Assembly: GCA_958510825.1 (NCBI GenBank)
Contig: OY294049.1
Span: 39,522,774 to 39,586,773 of the forward strand
DNA: 64,000 nucleotides
Reading direction: 5' to 3'
Source: Brachypterus glaber
Taxonomy: Eukaryota; Arthropoda; Insecta; Coleoptera; Kateretidae
Made by a program: the position numbers and the translations under genes. Below, piece by piece: positions 23,723-34,795 of this stretch (its first letter is position 1; each line of letters begins with the position of its first letter). The notes under the pieces are model-generated. The model was not told where the DNA came from and searched no databases. It saw nothing but the letters and a program-made list of their open reading frames with translations.

Positions 23723-24815
23723 TTATACTATTCACAGCGCTTAAGCGCTAGAATAGTATATTACGGTGGCTAAGAATTTCCCAAAATCGCCAAGACACGT
23801 CCTAGACAAAATAAAACCTTGGATGGAAATGTGTTTCATGAAAAAATAAGAATTTTTGAAAATGTTCTGTCTGTCCGTCCGATGTCATGGTTTTTGTGGA
23901 TACGATAACTTAAGGACGAATTATCCGATCGACTTGATATTTTTAGGAAAAATTAAGTTCTATGAGAGGAAGATCCCTATTGTTTTTGAAAAAATTCGCC
24001 CCAAAAATAAGAAAAAAAACTTTTAGAAAAGCTAAAGGAAAGCTTTCCTTTCGAAAGGTCCGATTGACGTGGTTTTTTCGGGAAAAAGTACTTTATTATA
24101 AGGATCAATTCTACCAATTTTCCGAAAAATTAAAAACTTTTTTCGGTGATAAATTTATTTTACTGGGCTATACTAAAACACCGATTTTTATTCTCTTTAG
24201 CTCAGTTCATATAAGAAATACACTATAAGAGAAAGTCAAATGATAGAGATAGAAAACTATTGTACCGCCATTAGCGGTTGTTTTTTAAAATTCACTAAAT
24301 TCACGGTCAACGACAGCCGATAATACAGATAACCTACGGAAGTCGGTAATAAAGATTACTATTGCTTTCCCAAATCAATTTTGTAAAAATGGGGAAAAGC
24401 TCTGTATTTTTATTTAAAACTTAAGTTTATTCACCAAAAGATAAAACAAATTTTTAAAGTCTAACAAGTGGGTTATCTAACCCGCACAATAATTAAAAAT
24501 AACGATATATGAATCGAAATTTTAATTAAATGTAAAATTTGTTAAACTTTAAAAATATGAAATTTTATCTTTTGCTAAATAAACCTATATAATTTGATTT
24601 TTATATATTTTATTTTAAACGTAAATAGGAAATTAAAACAATTATTTCGTACTTTTAACAGTTAACTTTTTATTATAAATAAATATATATGAGGAGTAAA
24701 CATTTGCCTTCATATATAATTGAGTGTCATACACAATATACTGCCTAAGGGCAGAGCACATTTGCAAAGTTTTTATAATTAGTATTCCTACATTTAACAG
24801 ATAAACAATATGAAT

Positions 24816-25094
24816 CAGTTAAACCGATAAGCTTCTCTGGCCAGGGGCTATCCCAGCCCTAAACAGCTGTTTAAGGCTAGCTCAGTCAAACTGATAAGCT
24901 CTTTTCGATAGGGTCCATCCCTGCCCTAAACATATCAGTAAAAATTGTAAGAAGCTTTTTAGGGCATTTGTCCCAGCCCTAAACAGCTCAGTCAAATCAA
25001 TAAGTTTTTTTATGTAGGGGCTGTCCCTGCCCTAAATAGCCCAGTCAAAATAAGAAGCTTTTCAAGACAGGGTCAGTCCCTGCCTTTAGTCATT
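24816..25094. repeat. Five tandem units, mostly 53-bp period
   Basis: Units start at 24816, 24883, 24936, 24989 and 25042. Each opens with CAGTYAAA..GATAAGCT-like sequence and closes with a TCCCWGCCCTAAACA-like block. The first unit carries a 14-bp insertion. The units are GC-richer than their surroundings. Confidence 0.8.
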
Positions 25095-25360
25095 TTATTT
25101 AACTTGGCACTATTAACTTAACACTTTGACCCACACATTAAATAAGTTTGCATCACTAGGAAAACGGTGACGTTTACTTAACTGATCCTTGCAAAACGGT
25201 ACAATACACATTTTGTATTAGACATCACAATAAAAGTTCGGTATAAAAGCACAATAAATTGCAAATCACGAGTAAAATTTCACGACTAAAATTTCAATTG
25301 TTTTGACAGATATACCACCCCTCACCCCACTCCCACTAAACAATCAAGTTCATATACAGC

Positions 25361-25416
25361 TGGCGCCATCGCTCAGTCGTACCTAGAAGCCAAAACACAG
25401 GTTCGGGTCCTGAATA
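25361..25416 (+). other. tRNA-like module inside the TIR element
   Basis: ATCGCTCAGTCGTACC resembles an A box / D arm. CACAGGTTCGGGTCCTG forms a T-arm hairpin (CAGG/CCTG stem) with a B-box consensus. Spacing is slightly short for a whole tRNA and no acceptor stem pairs, so this is a tRNA-derived relic or SINE head, not a tRNA gene. Confidence 0.55.
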
Positions 25417-25466
25417 CTTTTCACGGTCACGTATTTGACTTTCTCTTATAGTGTATTTCTTATATG

Positions 25467-25545
25467 GCTCAGTTAGTATGAGGCGGCTTTGAAATCCAGA
25501 TGTCCGGGTTCAAATCTCAGGTTCGACGATACTTTTTTAATTTTT
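25467..25545 (+). mobile_element. tRNA-like SINE head split by the TIR element
   Basis: The left part, 24190-24207, ends TTTAGCTCAGTT; the right part continues AGTATGAGGCGG and reaches a B box in CCGGGTTCAAATCTC (about 25504-25518). Together they form one tRNA-like head about 70 nt long. A T-rich tract and TCTAAAAAA repeats follow (25594-25626), as in a SINE tail. The acceptor arms do not pair, so a working tRNA gene is unlikely. Confidence 0.55.
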
Positions 25546-25800
25546 TATTTAACTTTATTATTATACAATGCAAAAAAATGAATCCTAACAATTCTGAAAA
25601 ATCTAAAAAATCTAAAAAAAATAAAACAAATATTTCAAAAAAGTTATAAAAAATAGAGCGAAAAACCCGATAAACATCAAATTTTTATAAAAGATACTTT
25701 GACGAATAAAATATTTTTTACCAATTTTGAAAAAAAAAACATTCATAAAAAAGTTATAGAGAGCGCCAGTACCAGTACCCGCACGATATCAAAGCAATTA

Positions 25801-26100
25801 CAGTGCGCGTGAAAAGTACGGAACACTTTGGATTTTCAGTGCCCAAGAATGAACGAAGCAAAATATTTCAAGGGGATAGGGAAATCTCAGTGCTCCTCAT
25901 CGGCCGTGTTCAAATTAATAATAGATGCGCAAATGTTTATTTTGCAGACTGCAGACGCAACGATCACCGAAATGACTCCTATCCCTACTACTGCACTGGC
26001 GCTGGGATTCCCCTATCCCCTTAAAATATTTTGCTTCGTACGTTCTTGGTCACTCAACTTACCTATTATTCAAAGTGTTTCGTACTTTTTACGTGAGCTG
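25801..26100. mobile_element. 300-bp Tc1/mariner-like MITE
   Basis: Ends CAGTGCGCGTGAAAAGTACG and its inverted partner CAGCTCACGTAAAAAGTACG, with TA on both sides (25799-25800, 26101-26102). The arms pair for about 100 bp with mismatches, including an AAGCAAAATATTTCAAGGGG block. CAGTG...TA is the classical mariner end type. The two open frames here are by-products of the arms. Confidence 0.85.
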
Positions 26101-26338
26101 TATAATTTGGAATGTATGTCGAGATAAAAGACAATATACATACTATTAACTGTGAATAGTATACTATAAAATGCGAAGCATTAAATATATTCACGGATTA
26201 TGTTTTTTTTTTTTTTCATTTTAAATTTCGTTTTTAATTTACATAATTTACATATTTTTATATGTTATTTTAAATTGCACAGACTTATCATATTGTAAAA
26301 GGATACTATATACTTTATATTCTTTTAAAGCATACATA

Positions 26339-27189
26339 CAGTGCGTGCATTAAGTCTGGAATCACCCGAATAACTTTTTAGTTACAAGTAAAATACAAAA
26401 ATCCTCAGACAGGTCGATTTATATTTTTAATTCTTCAAATTTTGGTCTAAAAAAAGTTATCAAAATTGGCACCCCCTTGCACCCTCACCCCCCAACTTTT
26501 TTTTTCAAATAGCAACCTACCCCTTGTGATACATCATTGGAAAGGTAATTTAATAAGCTTTCCAACAGTGTATGATAAAGCCTAATTTGTTAAAGGGTCT
26601 ATGAAAAAACGCATGTTTTATTTAAACATTGTTTGTGTGAAATATTACGCATAATATGGTAATTGTTGCCCTATTTCCTACTTGGCACCTTCCTGAGAAT
26701 CTAAATAAGGTTGTTTTAAACTTATTGTAATATTTTATACCCTGTTGAAAAATGCAATTTTTTTTCTTTTTATTGACCAATTTTATGTTTACTATTTAAT
26801 CGATTTTAATCCCGTTTTTTTACTGTCCACTGTCAAAGAGCTGAAGGACATCAATTTGAACATTTATAGTGAACTAAAGTTATACTTTACATGTCTTTAT
26901 AATAAACTAAATTGTGCATTTTATCATTAGCCCTTTACCAAATTAGGCTTTATTATACACCGTTGGAAAGCTTATTAAATTACCTTTCCAACGAAGTGTC
27001 ACAAGGGGTAGGTTGCTATTTGAAAAAAAAAATTTGGGGGTGAGGGTGCAAGGGGGTACAAATTTTAATAACTTTTATTACACCATAATTTGCAAAATTA
27101 AAAATAAAAATCGACCTATCCGAGGGTTTTTGTGTTTTACTTGTAACTAAAAAGTTAATCGGGTGATTCCAGACTTAATGCACGCACTG
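26339..27189. mobile_element. 851-bp foldback with ~260-bp arms, TA duplication
   Basis: Starts CAGTGCGTGCATTAAGTCTG, with TA at 26337-26338 and 27190-27191. The left arm (about 26339-26601) and right arm (about 26926-27189) pair with modest divergence, including a CACCCCCTTGCACCCTC block. The 325-bp middle is AT-rich and non-coding. Terminal CAGTGCG is shared with the MITE at 25801-26100. Confidence 0.9.
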
Positions 27190-27246
27190 TATATTTTTTT
27201 ATTAAGCATTTGCAAATGACAGAATGTGAGTTAAAAAAGTCATTAG

Positions 27247-27423
27247 CACGGGTCGAATCGAAGTAGCCATTACCGGGGGCATGCAAAAATTTTAATTTTA
27301 AAAAACTCTTTTTAAAGTAATTAGACACTTTAAACTATTGTTCACCAAGCGGAATGTCATGTCGACGCTGTTAATACTCAGTCCATGAAAAGACTTTAAT
27401 TTTTGTATGTCCCCGGTAATGGC
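27247..27423. mobile_element. Family H repeat, copy 1
   Basis: Contains an inverted pair GCCATTACCGGGGGCATGC / CCCCGGTAATGGC at 27266 and 27423. It is about 85% identical by eye to 45549-45712, which begins at the same point (ACGGGTCGRATCGRAGTAG) but has lost the right end. Confidence 0.7.
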
Positions 27424-27432
27424 AATATAACA

Positions 27433-27705
27433 ATTAGATATCCAGAGGATATACTTTCTGGATATCCAGTAAATCCAACAGATAGCCTGGATGAACTGGA
27501 TATCCATGACGGATCTCTAATGGATATCCAGTAGATATACTTTAGGGAGGTTAAAAAATAAATGTCTACTGGATATCTCGTGGATATCTAGTGGATATCC
27601 TGGACATAGGCGGACATTTGGATATCCATGGGATATCTACTGTCAATCCAGGCTATCCACTGGATATACTGGATATCCAGAAAGTATATCCCCTGGATAT
27701 CTAAT
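27433..27705. mobile_element. GATATCC-rich inverted-repeat element
   Basis: The arms of about 60 bp start TTAGATATCCAG and read inward to AGATAGCCTGGAT. TGGATATCC and close variants recur more than ten times across 270 bp. Non-coding. TSD ambiguous. Confidence 0.7.
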
Positions 27706-27814
27706 AATTATTATGTGCTGTCTGAGTAATGTTTGACTATATGTTGTCATAAACTAGACTCTGCGATATCCTATGGTATAGGCGTCACGACGCTTTATAT
27801 TTTTTCGACGACCA

Positions 27815-28112
27815 AAAAACGCTAAAAATAGGAGTTTTACCCCATTCTTACCCCCTTACCCCCAAGCGTTTACCCCCAAAATCTAATCAGCTCTTCGAAA
27901 TATGCTAAGAAACAAAATGCACTTGTCGATATCTTTCTTAGAAATGGAGTTATCGAGTTTACAGACAGAGACAGACAGACAGAGGGACGAATTTTTTTTA
28001 CTGATTTCCACTCAGAAAGGTCTAAAACGTCGAGAAAAAAAACATGGTCAAAGATTTTGACTTTTCGGCGAAGATTTCAATCGGCACTCTTAGTAGCACT
28101 AAGTGCCGATGT
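27815..28112 (+). mobile_element. Family A, 5'-truncated copy 3
   Basis: Starts within AAAAAACGCTAAAAATAGGA, keeps the CCCCC phrases, CAGACAGACAGAGGGACG tract and the terminal palindrome ending AGTGCCGATGT at 28112. Confidence 0.8.
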
Positions 28113-28505
28113 AAAATCGTAGACTAAAAGTCTAAGTAGGCTAATGAGTGAATTTAGACGCGTCTTCTTTATTTATACAGGATCATCGTGCAAACAAGTT
28201 GACATTGCTTGAATATTCATATTATGTTAATGCCAGGGTATTCCGTGGCCGATCTGATTTCACAACCAGTAACTTTTCTCGAATAAATTTGATCGAACTA
28301 GCTTGTTTTACATCTAAACATAATTGATTACTTTATATATAGGGAATACTAAACTTGCAGTTATGTAGATAAGATGTTTTACGACTGGGGTTAATAAGTT
28401 ACATTCGCAAACAATATGCTAATGCTAAAGAACGCATTGTAATTCTACGAGTAACGTATCTTCGGTAACTGAGCAAAAAATCCAGAACGCCATAGTAGTT
28501 ATTTA
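28113..28505. other. No recognisable feature
   Basis: No coding signal or repeat ends seen. Confidence 0.5.
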
Positions 28506-28632
28506 TAATACAAGGGAAAAAAGTTAAATTTTTCGATTGAGTAGGTTTTTAGAAGCCGATGGCCGGCCGATAGAGCCGGCCCGAGGGTAATAAACCTACG
28601 AAATCGAAATATAACTTTTTGCTCGTGTATTA
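28506..28632. repeat. 127-bp hairpin with GC-rich tip
   Basis: Arms of about 43 bp (TAATACAAGGGAAAAAAGTT versus complement of the AACTTTTTGCTCGTGTATTA arm), with a loop holding GGCCGGCC and GAGCCGGCCCGAGG. The GC-rich tip contrasts with the AT-rich arms. No TSD found. Confidence 0.7.
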
Positions 28633-30817
28633 CAATACAATATTTTTTATTCGACTGTTAGTAATTATAATAAATTATTAAAATATACTTAATTTTAAAG
28701 TGCAAAAAATATTTCTTTTTACTGTCTTATTACTTATCTAGTTATCCATGACAAATTGATGTCCAATTAAATCGCTACAAAAACAATTGAATCGTTTCTG
28801 TTGCTTGCGGTTTAATTTTCAAATTAAAAAAGCTATAGCTATAATACTTGTGAAACCGTTCTATGAATATTATAAATATTGAAAGTGATTTTACAATTGA
28901 AATTTTGTGTTTTTAATTTATTTCAGTGGGTGAATACATTGACATATATTTTGAGGTTATGTTATGGAAATTTTTTTATTTTGTATGAAATGATTATAAT
29001 AACTGTATCTGGTCAAAAAAAAACGGTTAGTTCAACACCAAAAGGTCATATTTCCTTATAAATATTACAGTAAAGGTAAAGCATCTTCTATTAAAAAGCT
29101 TAAAAATAACAAGTTTTAATTAGCGGGCGAAAAAACTTTTTGGCCCTAGGGCCACAAAGTTCAACTTTTCGCCCGTAAAACATGAACAAAAAGTGTCGCT
29201 TTTAGAATTAATCGAATAAAAAAGAAATTGTCTGTACGTCAGTCTTATTGCTTGGTCATTGTCCACCGGCGGGTGACTGTCAAAGAACGATGGCTATAGA
29301 ATCGCCCCTAAAGGAAAGCTATATCTAAAATTTTTTTAATAACTCGACCACGAAATGCGCATCTTTGGTAAATTTAAGTTTAAGAAGACTGAAAATAAGT
29401 AATAAAAAGTCCTTTGTTTGGAGAAATATTAAAAAAAAACATTTTTAATTCTTTATTGGTCATAGTGCTATTTTAAAATAAGTTGCAATGTTATTTCCTG
29501 AAGCTGAATCAATAATAAGAAATAAAACGTCTACATAATAAGTGTGTCAAACCAAAAAATAATAACTCTTACACACCAGACAATATGTCCATCAGAGCGC
29601 TGGCCGTCTAGAAAGGTATTTTAGCTTGTTGTATGACAAAATCCAGTGATAAAAAGCATCACTTTTACTTTTTGTTGCATAAATAGCTGCCTTACAATGG
29701 AACTTTATCCTATTTTATCCTTTTTTTTCTAATGAAATTCGTGAAAGCGGCTTTTTGTTTTTCCAATGTTTTTACTTTCTTAAGCCGTAATGCCTTCTTC
29801 AAATAATCAATACTGCAGAACTTTCAGCAAAAAGTTTTAAAGTGGAATTTTAAAGCTTTCAAAAGTTTTTATTGGGCGTACCACCAGCTATGGATATGTC
29901 ATGTGATATATGTTTCACAGACACAGTGTCTACTATACACAGAAAACATATCTATAAATCCCACAACCAACCACTTTTCCTGTCGATACCACCAAGAAAT
30001 GAGCAGCAGATGATGTACGGGGTACCCCAGAAAAGTAACCATACATCCAAGTGGTAAGTGAACAATCTAATCTTTCTTTTCCTTCAAATAGAAACCTTAC
30101 GGAAGCCCATAGCGCTTACAGCCGCATCTTGAATCAAACCAGGAAAAAAAAGATATTTTTGTGTTACTTTCTCAGTCTCGTATCTCAAATTAATTAATTT
30201 TAGCTACGAAATCTCGCTTAATATTGAAGAATCGTATTCATTCATAACTAGTCACAATTTTTATTGTTAACGTATAGGTATGTATTTTTTCTGTGTATGG
30301 GTAGAATCTTTGTATCTATATATTTCGTTTCTGCTCGTTTGGGCCAAAACTTGGGAGAAATGTAAGTTGTAAAACTTCAAGCAAAAGTTATAAATGATAT
30401 AACAGGAATATTTCGATATTTGATTAACATGCAGGCTAAATCACTGTAACATAAATTGATTTGTAGACTAAAAATCAATTTATTTTAAAGTGATTTTATT
30501 CTGAAAATTGTAGTTGAAAGAATAAGGAAAGGGCTAAAGAGGGATGTGTACTAATAGTATTAACCTTTAATTTGTAGATAAAAGGACAGAAAAAGGGGTA
30601 ACTAACTAACCAGAATAACAAAAGAAGCATGCTATATTGCATAAATATATGGGTGAATATTTGGTATTTTATTACTTGTCAAATTATAGTCAAAAAACTG
30701 CAAAGTTTTTGGTACTTGTCTACTCAGGAAGAAGAAAAGTAAAGAAAGTACGACAAATTGTAAGCCCTAGATAAGAAAGCTATTTTATTTTTCCAGTGTA
30801 CTTTTTTTGTCATAATT
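28633..30817. other. Mostly unassigned 2.2 kb
   Basis: Contains one 52-bp hairpin at 29124-29175 with CGGGCGAAAA ends and a GGCCCTAGGGCC tip. Otherwise no repeat ends, RNA gene or convincing coding sequence. Confidence 0.45.
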
Positions 30818-31275
30818 ACATCGGCATTTAGTGCTACTAAGAGTGCCGATGTGTTGAAATCTTCGCCGAAAAGTCAAAATCTTTGACCATGTTTTTTTTA
30901 CGACGTTTTAGACCTTTTTGCGTCGAAATCAGTAAAAAAAAAAAATTCGTCTGTCTGTCTGTCTATAAACTCGATAACTCCATTGCTAAGAAAGATATCG
31001 CCAAGCGGTAAAATGTTTTTTTAGCATTACTCACTTATTTATAAACCGATTTCAAAAAATTATATTTCAAATGAAAGCTCTTTTTAAGCCCTACAAAAAA
31101 TGCTCTATCAGTTTTTGCTAGAATATAACGTTTTGGAGTTACAGACTTTCAAACTTAAATAAATTATGCAACACGCAGGGGTATTAATGGTTGCCTATTC
31201 ACACAACTTCCTATTTCATTACGTTGCAAATTAGTGCTTAGTGTCGATGGTTTGACAAGGTGCTTGCAACTTTTT
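30818..31275 (-). mobile_element. Family A, internally deleted copy 4
   Basis: Opens with the palindrome ACATCGGCATTTAGTGC, keeps the GTCTGTCTGTCTGTC tract, then jumps directly to ATAAACCGATTTCAAA, so the whole CCCCC / GCAATTATTATTG block is missing. Ends near GACAAGGTGCTTGCAACT. Confidence 0.8.
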
Positions 31276-31796
31276 ATAATTTTCAGTCAGAAAAATAAAA
31301 TTGCTGAAATTTGTATTTATTTCGGAACAAACTGAAAAGGATCCATTGATTTTAAATCAACACGGAGTTTTCGGCGAAATGTTTGAAAATCTGGACATAA
31401 ATAAGTGAATTACTTCAATCAAATAATTGAAATGCTGCAGACTTTTATAAACGTCACTTGCTAGTGGTTTTAAAAATCTATGTTTATTTGATTGTATCTA
31501 AAAGCACCACTTTTTGTATGATAAATCTGTACGAAGGAAAACAATTTTCGTACTTGTGCGTAAAAAGTAAAATAGTCGACATTTATTGGTCGACTGGTAT
31601 TGAAACTGACATTTTAAGAAAAACATCAATATCAAAAATACAAATTTATTTCCTAGGAATTAAATTCGAATAAAAATATTGTATGATACCTACTCTGTTT
31701 TTAGGGTGATTACGAAGATTGACAACCCAGCAATTTTCATCGCTAAAATAAACAAAAAAAATTATACACTGTCAAATTATATTAGTGTCCTTTGAT
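31276..31796. other. No recognisable feature
   Basis: AT-rich, no coding signal. Confidence 0.5.
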
Positions 31797-31802
31797 TATA
31801 CA

Positions 31803-32509
31803 ATTAATAAACAAATATCGGGACTAGGTCTGTAAATAAAAAAGAATAAAAAAGGAATAATTGAAAGGGTTGAAAAAGGGAGAAAAAGACAAAAAAAATC
31901 ATGTAACCTAGCCTTTTGATGGGTAGTGATTTTTTTTCTCTCCTTTTTTTTTTTCTTTTTGTTTGTTTTTTTTTGTGTTTTTTTTAGTTTTTTTTTAGTT
32001 GATAGTTCGCGATGTGTTATATGCATTCATTTGTTATATGATAAGTTGGTATTTAGCTTTTGCTATTTTATTTTATATAAAGGCGCCTTCAGCATTTGTC
32101 TTTCATATAAATATAGTTCACTATAGTCTACCAAGAATACATATAGGTGTTCTTGTGATAAGAAAGAGGAAGAAAAAACATATACAGTTAATTTGAAATA
32201 TGTCTACGTGTACGGTTCTATAGTTTTGTTTATTGTTCGTAATTGATTATTTAAATAATATTTATGTTAAATGTAGTGTTTTAAGTATGCTAAGGTAAAT
32301 GTTTTTCATATTATCTAGGCATAAGATTAAAAAGTAGACGTTTTTAATTTTTTTATTTTTTTTTTAAGTTATATAATTTTTTATGTTATTACATAAGGTC
32401 TTTTTCTCTCTTTTAGCTTGATAAAGTCTTGATTAAAGACGAAACGTCGCTAGTGCATAAAACTTAGTGTTTTTATTTAAAGTCCTAGTCCCGATATTTG
32501 TTTATTAAT
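31803..32509 (+). mobile_element. 707-bp element: 26-bp TIRs, 6-bp TSD
   Basis: TIRs at 31803-31828 and 32484-32509 are perfect inverted copies (ATTAATAAACAAATATCGGG start). The flanks are a 6-bp repeat TATACA at 31797-31802 and 32510-32515. Near the right end is TTGATAAAGTCTTGATTAAA then GACGAAACGTCG. That hairpin-plus-GAAAC pattern is reminiscent of the hammerhead-related motif in Penelope-like elements. The poly-T rich middle (31928-31995) explains the low-complexity frames. Confidence 0.75.
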
Positions 32510-32515
32510 TATACA

Positions 32516-33201
32516 CTGTGGGGTCATATGAAGCCAATTTTATTTTAACCTTTGACAGAAAAATAACTAAATGTAACGTTCCTAAATTACACCCGTATAA
32601 ATAAATAAAACGCAACTGTGACAGATGCATTGTTAAAAAAATAACAATATAGAATTTATGTTACAAAATGTATATGTTCAGTGAGTTTTTTATTTACAGC
32701 ATATGGGACAAATAAATTGGCAAAATCGGAAGTAAAAAAACAGGGCTGGCAGCAAAACAAAATAAATATCTGTGCATATTGGTGCGTAATTACAAATTAA
32801 ACTGTTTGTTTTTAAATGAATTGCTCATTAATCTTGAGCACGTATATAATATATTTGCTTTTGTTTTTAAAATTTATAGGTTCCAATTACAGTTAGAATA
32901 CTGCAATTTTCTGTTAATACGATGGTTACATGGGATTTGTTGTTTTTACAATATTTTTACGTGAAATTGGATGTAAAATAAAAGAATTATAGTTGTTCTA
33001 TAGAATATTGCCAATATGATATAAATAAACAATAGGTCGGTAAACTGTATTCTAGGTTCAATATCTTTTTACCTTCAAGGTCATTCAAATACCATATTTG
33101 TAGTGGTATACATCTGTTGCTAATTTCAACTGTATATAAAATAATTGACATAATGACATTTAATAACTAATTAGTATTTTGAGGTTAATTCTTTTGACAG
33201 T
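32516..33201. other. No recognisable feature
   Basis: AT-rich, no repeat ends or coding signal. Confidence 0.5.
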
Positions 33202-33204
33202 TAA

Positions 33205-33370
33205 GGGCCTGTTTAGAAATACGACGTAAATACGTAAATCTAAAAGCGCAAGAAATGCAGTACGATGATTGGTTCAATTTTAACCAACATTGAAATTGAA
33301 CCAATCAGCGTACTGCATTTCTTGCGTTTTTACGTTTTTATGATTTTAAGTCGTATTTGTAAATAGGGTT
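33205..33370. mobile_element. 166-bp hairpin MITE with TAA duplication
   Basis: Arms of about 75 bp from GGGCCTGTTTAGAAATACG, sharing CGCAAGAAATGCAGTACG and TGATTGGTTCAATTT. Flanked by TAA at 33202-33204 and 33371-33373. A 3-bp TAA/TTA duplication fits PIF/Harbinger-type MITEs. Confidence 0.75.
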
Positions 33371-33373
33371 TAA

Positions 33374-34103
33374 ATTGTAAAGGTGAACAGTTATAACCTC
33401 AAAATACAAATTAAGAGTCAGCTTTTGAAAATTCTTCACTCACTTAAATTTATGTACGGATACCAACTCCAAAACAAAAAATATAAACTGTTGCCCTGTT
33501 GGTTACAAAATAAAGAATAATATTTTTCACGACTGCTTTAGAATGTAAACAAACACAGAATGAATCCATTCTAGCTCTAGATACGGTATGAATATTCCGT
33601 ATCAAGTGTTAGAATGAGCACATGAAGTGCCATCTCTTGTTTATAAAAGTAAAGAAAACTGTAGCAAAATTAGCAAAAATATATATATTTTACCATGAAG
33701 TATTGAATAATTTAATGCAATTTAAAGTTTTGCGTTATAATTACATAAAGTTTATTAGTTTTTTTTAATATTTGACCCAGTTTTTTATCAATTTAGTTCA
33801 AAAAAATAAACCTGCTCCATCTATTGTTAAATATTTAAACCTGATATCTATCACAACAATCTGACACAACCTTCAATTTTTGCATTAATATTTGTAAATA
33901 TGTGCTAAAATTAAATAAAAATCTTTTTTAAGTACTGATTTGATAAAATTATTAAATAAAATTAATTGCTTTATTTAAAAATATGTGTTTTCTTGCATTT
34001 ACAATGTCGAGTCACAAAAAACATTGTTTTAAACCTTGTCCGCAGTTTAAAGCCATACAGTGTTTCATATTTGCAGTAGAAGAAAAAGTATAGTCTACAA
34101 CAC
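33374..34103. other. Unassigned
   Basis: A small GATACGG...CCGTATC hairpin lies at about 33580-33604. No other structure or coding signal. Confidence 0.45.
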
Positions 34104-34200
34104 GTATGGAATAGTCATTCCGCGCTCGCGGGACCGTCATACTCGCCTATCGGCTCTTATGACAACTTTCTGCTCGCGCGGAATATTGTCTATTCCATAC
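34104..34200. repeat. 97-bp hairpin with GTATGGAATAG ends
   Basis: Arms GTATGGAATAG...TTCCGCGC and complement, GC-rich loop with CTCGCGGGACC. No TSD identified. Confidence 0.65.
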
Positions 34201-34795
34201 TAGTTTATACTATTTTATTTTATTTTTTTGTGTTGATTGCTATAGGTACGTTTTAGCAAAAGTTTCCAAATAAAATCACATTTTTTCTGCGCGAATCCTA
34301 AAACATAAATATTTTATTATCCAAAAGCCGGACGCGTATCACTAGATTGTAACATATTTATTATTTAAAGTCCATGTATCTTTCAAGATAAAAATTTAAT
34401 CAAATGAAATATCGCCCCGGTTTGCAGAATAAATAGACTTGGGGGTAATAACAAAAATGAGAAGCAGACTTTTTCACAGTTGGCGTTTGAAATGTACGAT
34501 TTAAATTTCTGATAGAGATTTTTTCTACAGTATATTTTAGCAATAGTATAACAATATTAGTAAAACTATTTAATGTAACGTTGAGTGCGTGTTGTTAAAT
34601 AATATTCATTTTAAATGTGTGCTCCTCAAATTTTCAGTAAAAGAAACCATATCCCTCAACTCTAACGAAATGTAGTTCATGTACGCTATTTAGTGAACAA
34701 ATAGTGATAATTAGTTAAAATAAGTAGATAATATTTGAGCCAAGCAAATAACATTTTTTCTCAATTTAATATAGTAATAAGGTCGGTTTTCTTGA
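34201..34795. other. No recognisable feature
   Basis: No repeat ends or coding signal. Confidence 0.5.

Larger units (their letters stand above)
24208..25466. mobile_element. 1,259-bp element with perfect 34-bp TIRs
   Basis: The TIRs at 24208-24241 and 25433-25466 are perfect inverted copies beginning CATATAAGAAATACACTATA. The flanks are an exact 8-bp duplication GCTCAGTT at 24200-24207 and 25467-25474. Removing the element restores TTTAGCTCAGTTAGTATGAG, a tRNA A-box. The interior has no open frame of note, a five-unit 53-bp tandem repeat (24816-25094) and a tRNA-like module beside the right TIR (25361-25416). An 8-bp TSD suggests hAT or a related group, but the CATATAAG ends are not diagnostic. 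Family not recognised. Confidence 0.9.
23723..26196 (+). mobile_element. Helentron/DINE-like family B, long copy with nested insertions
   Basis: The left end TATACTATTCACAGCGC pairs with GAATAGTATA; the right end is AATGCGAAGCATT followed by TTCACGG (26171-26196), as in 4311-4522. A CTGTCTGTCCGTCCG tract at about 23863 is the family microsatellite. Within it lie a tRNA-like sequence, a 1,259-bp TIR element (24208-25466) and a 300-bp mariner MITE (25801-26100). Subtracting these leaves about 0.9 kb. Confidence 0.6.

Noticed and set aside
23962..24228. 88-codon lysine-rich frame
   Set aside because: Lies inside the family B repeat and runs across the left TIR of the 24208-25466 element, so it cannot be a native gene.
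25803..26127. Two overlapping frames of 73 and 99 codons
   Set aside because: Entirely explained by the inverted arms of the 300-bp mariner-like MITE.
4510..26200. CRISPR-like arrays among the spaced short repeats
   Set aside because: Repeat units are contiguous or TE-derived, there are no unique spacers of equal length, and the sequence is eukaryotic.
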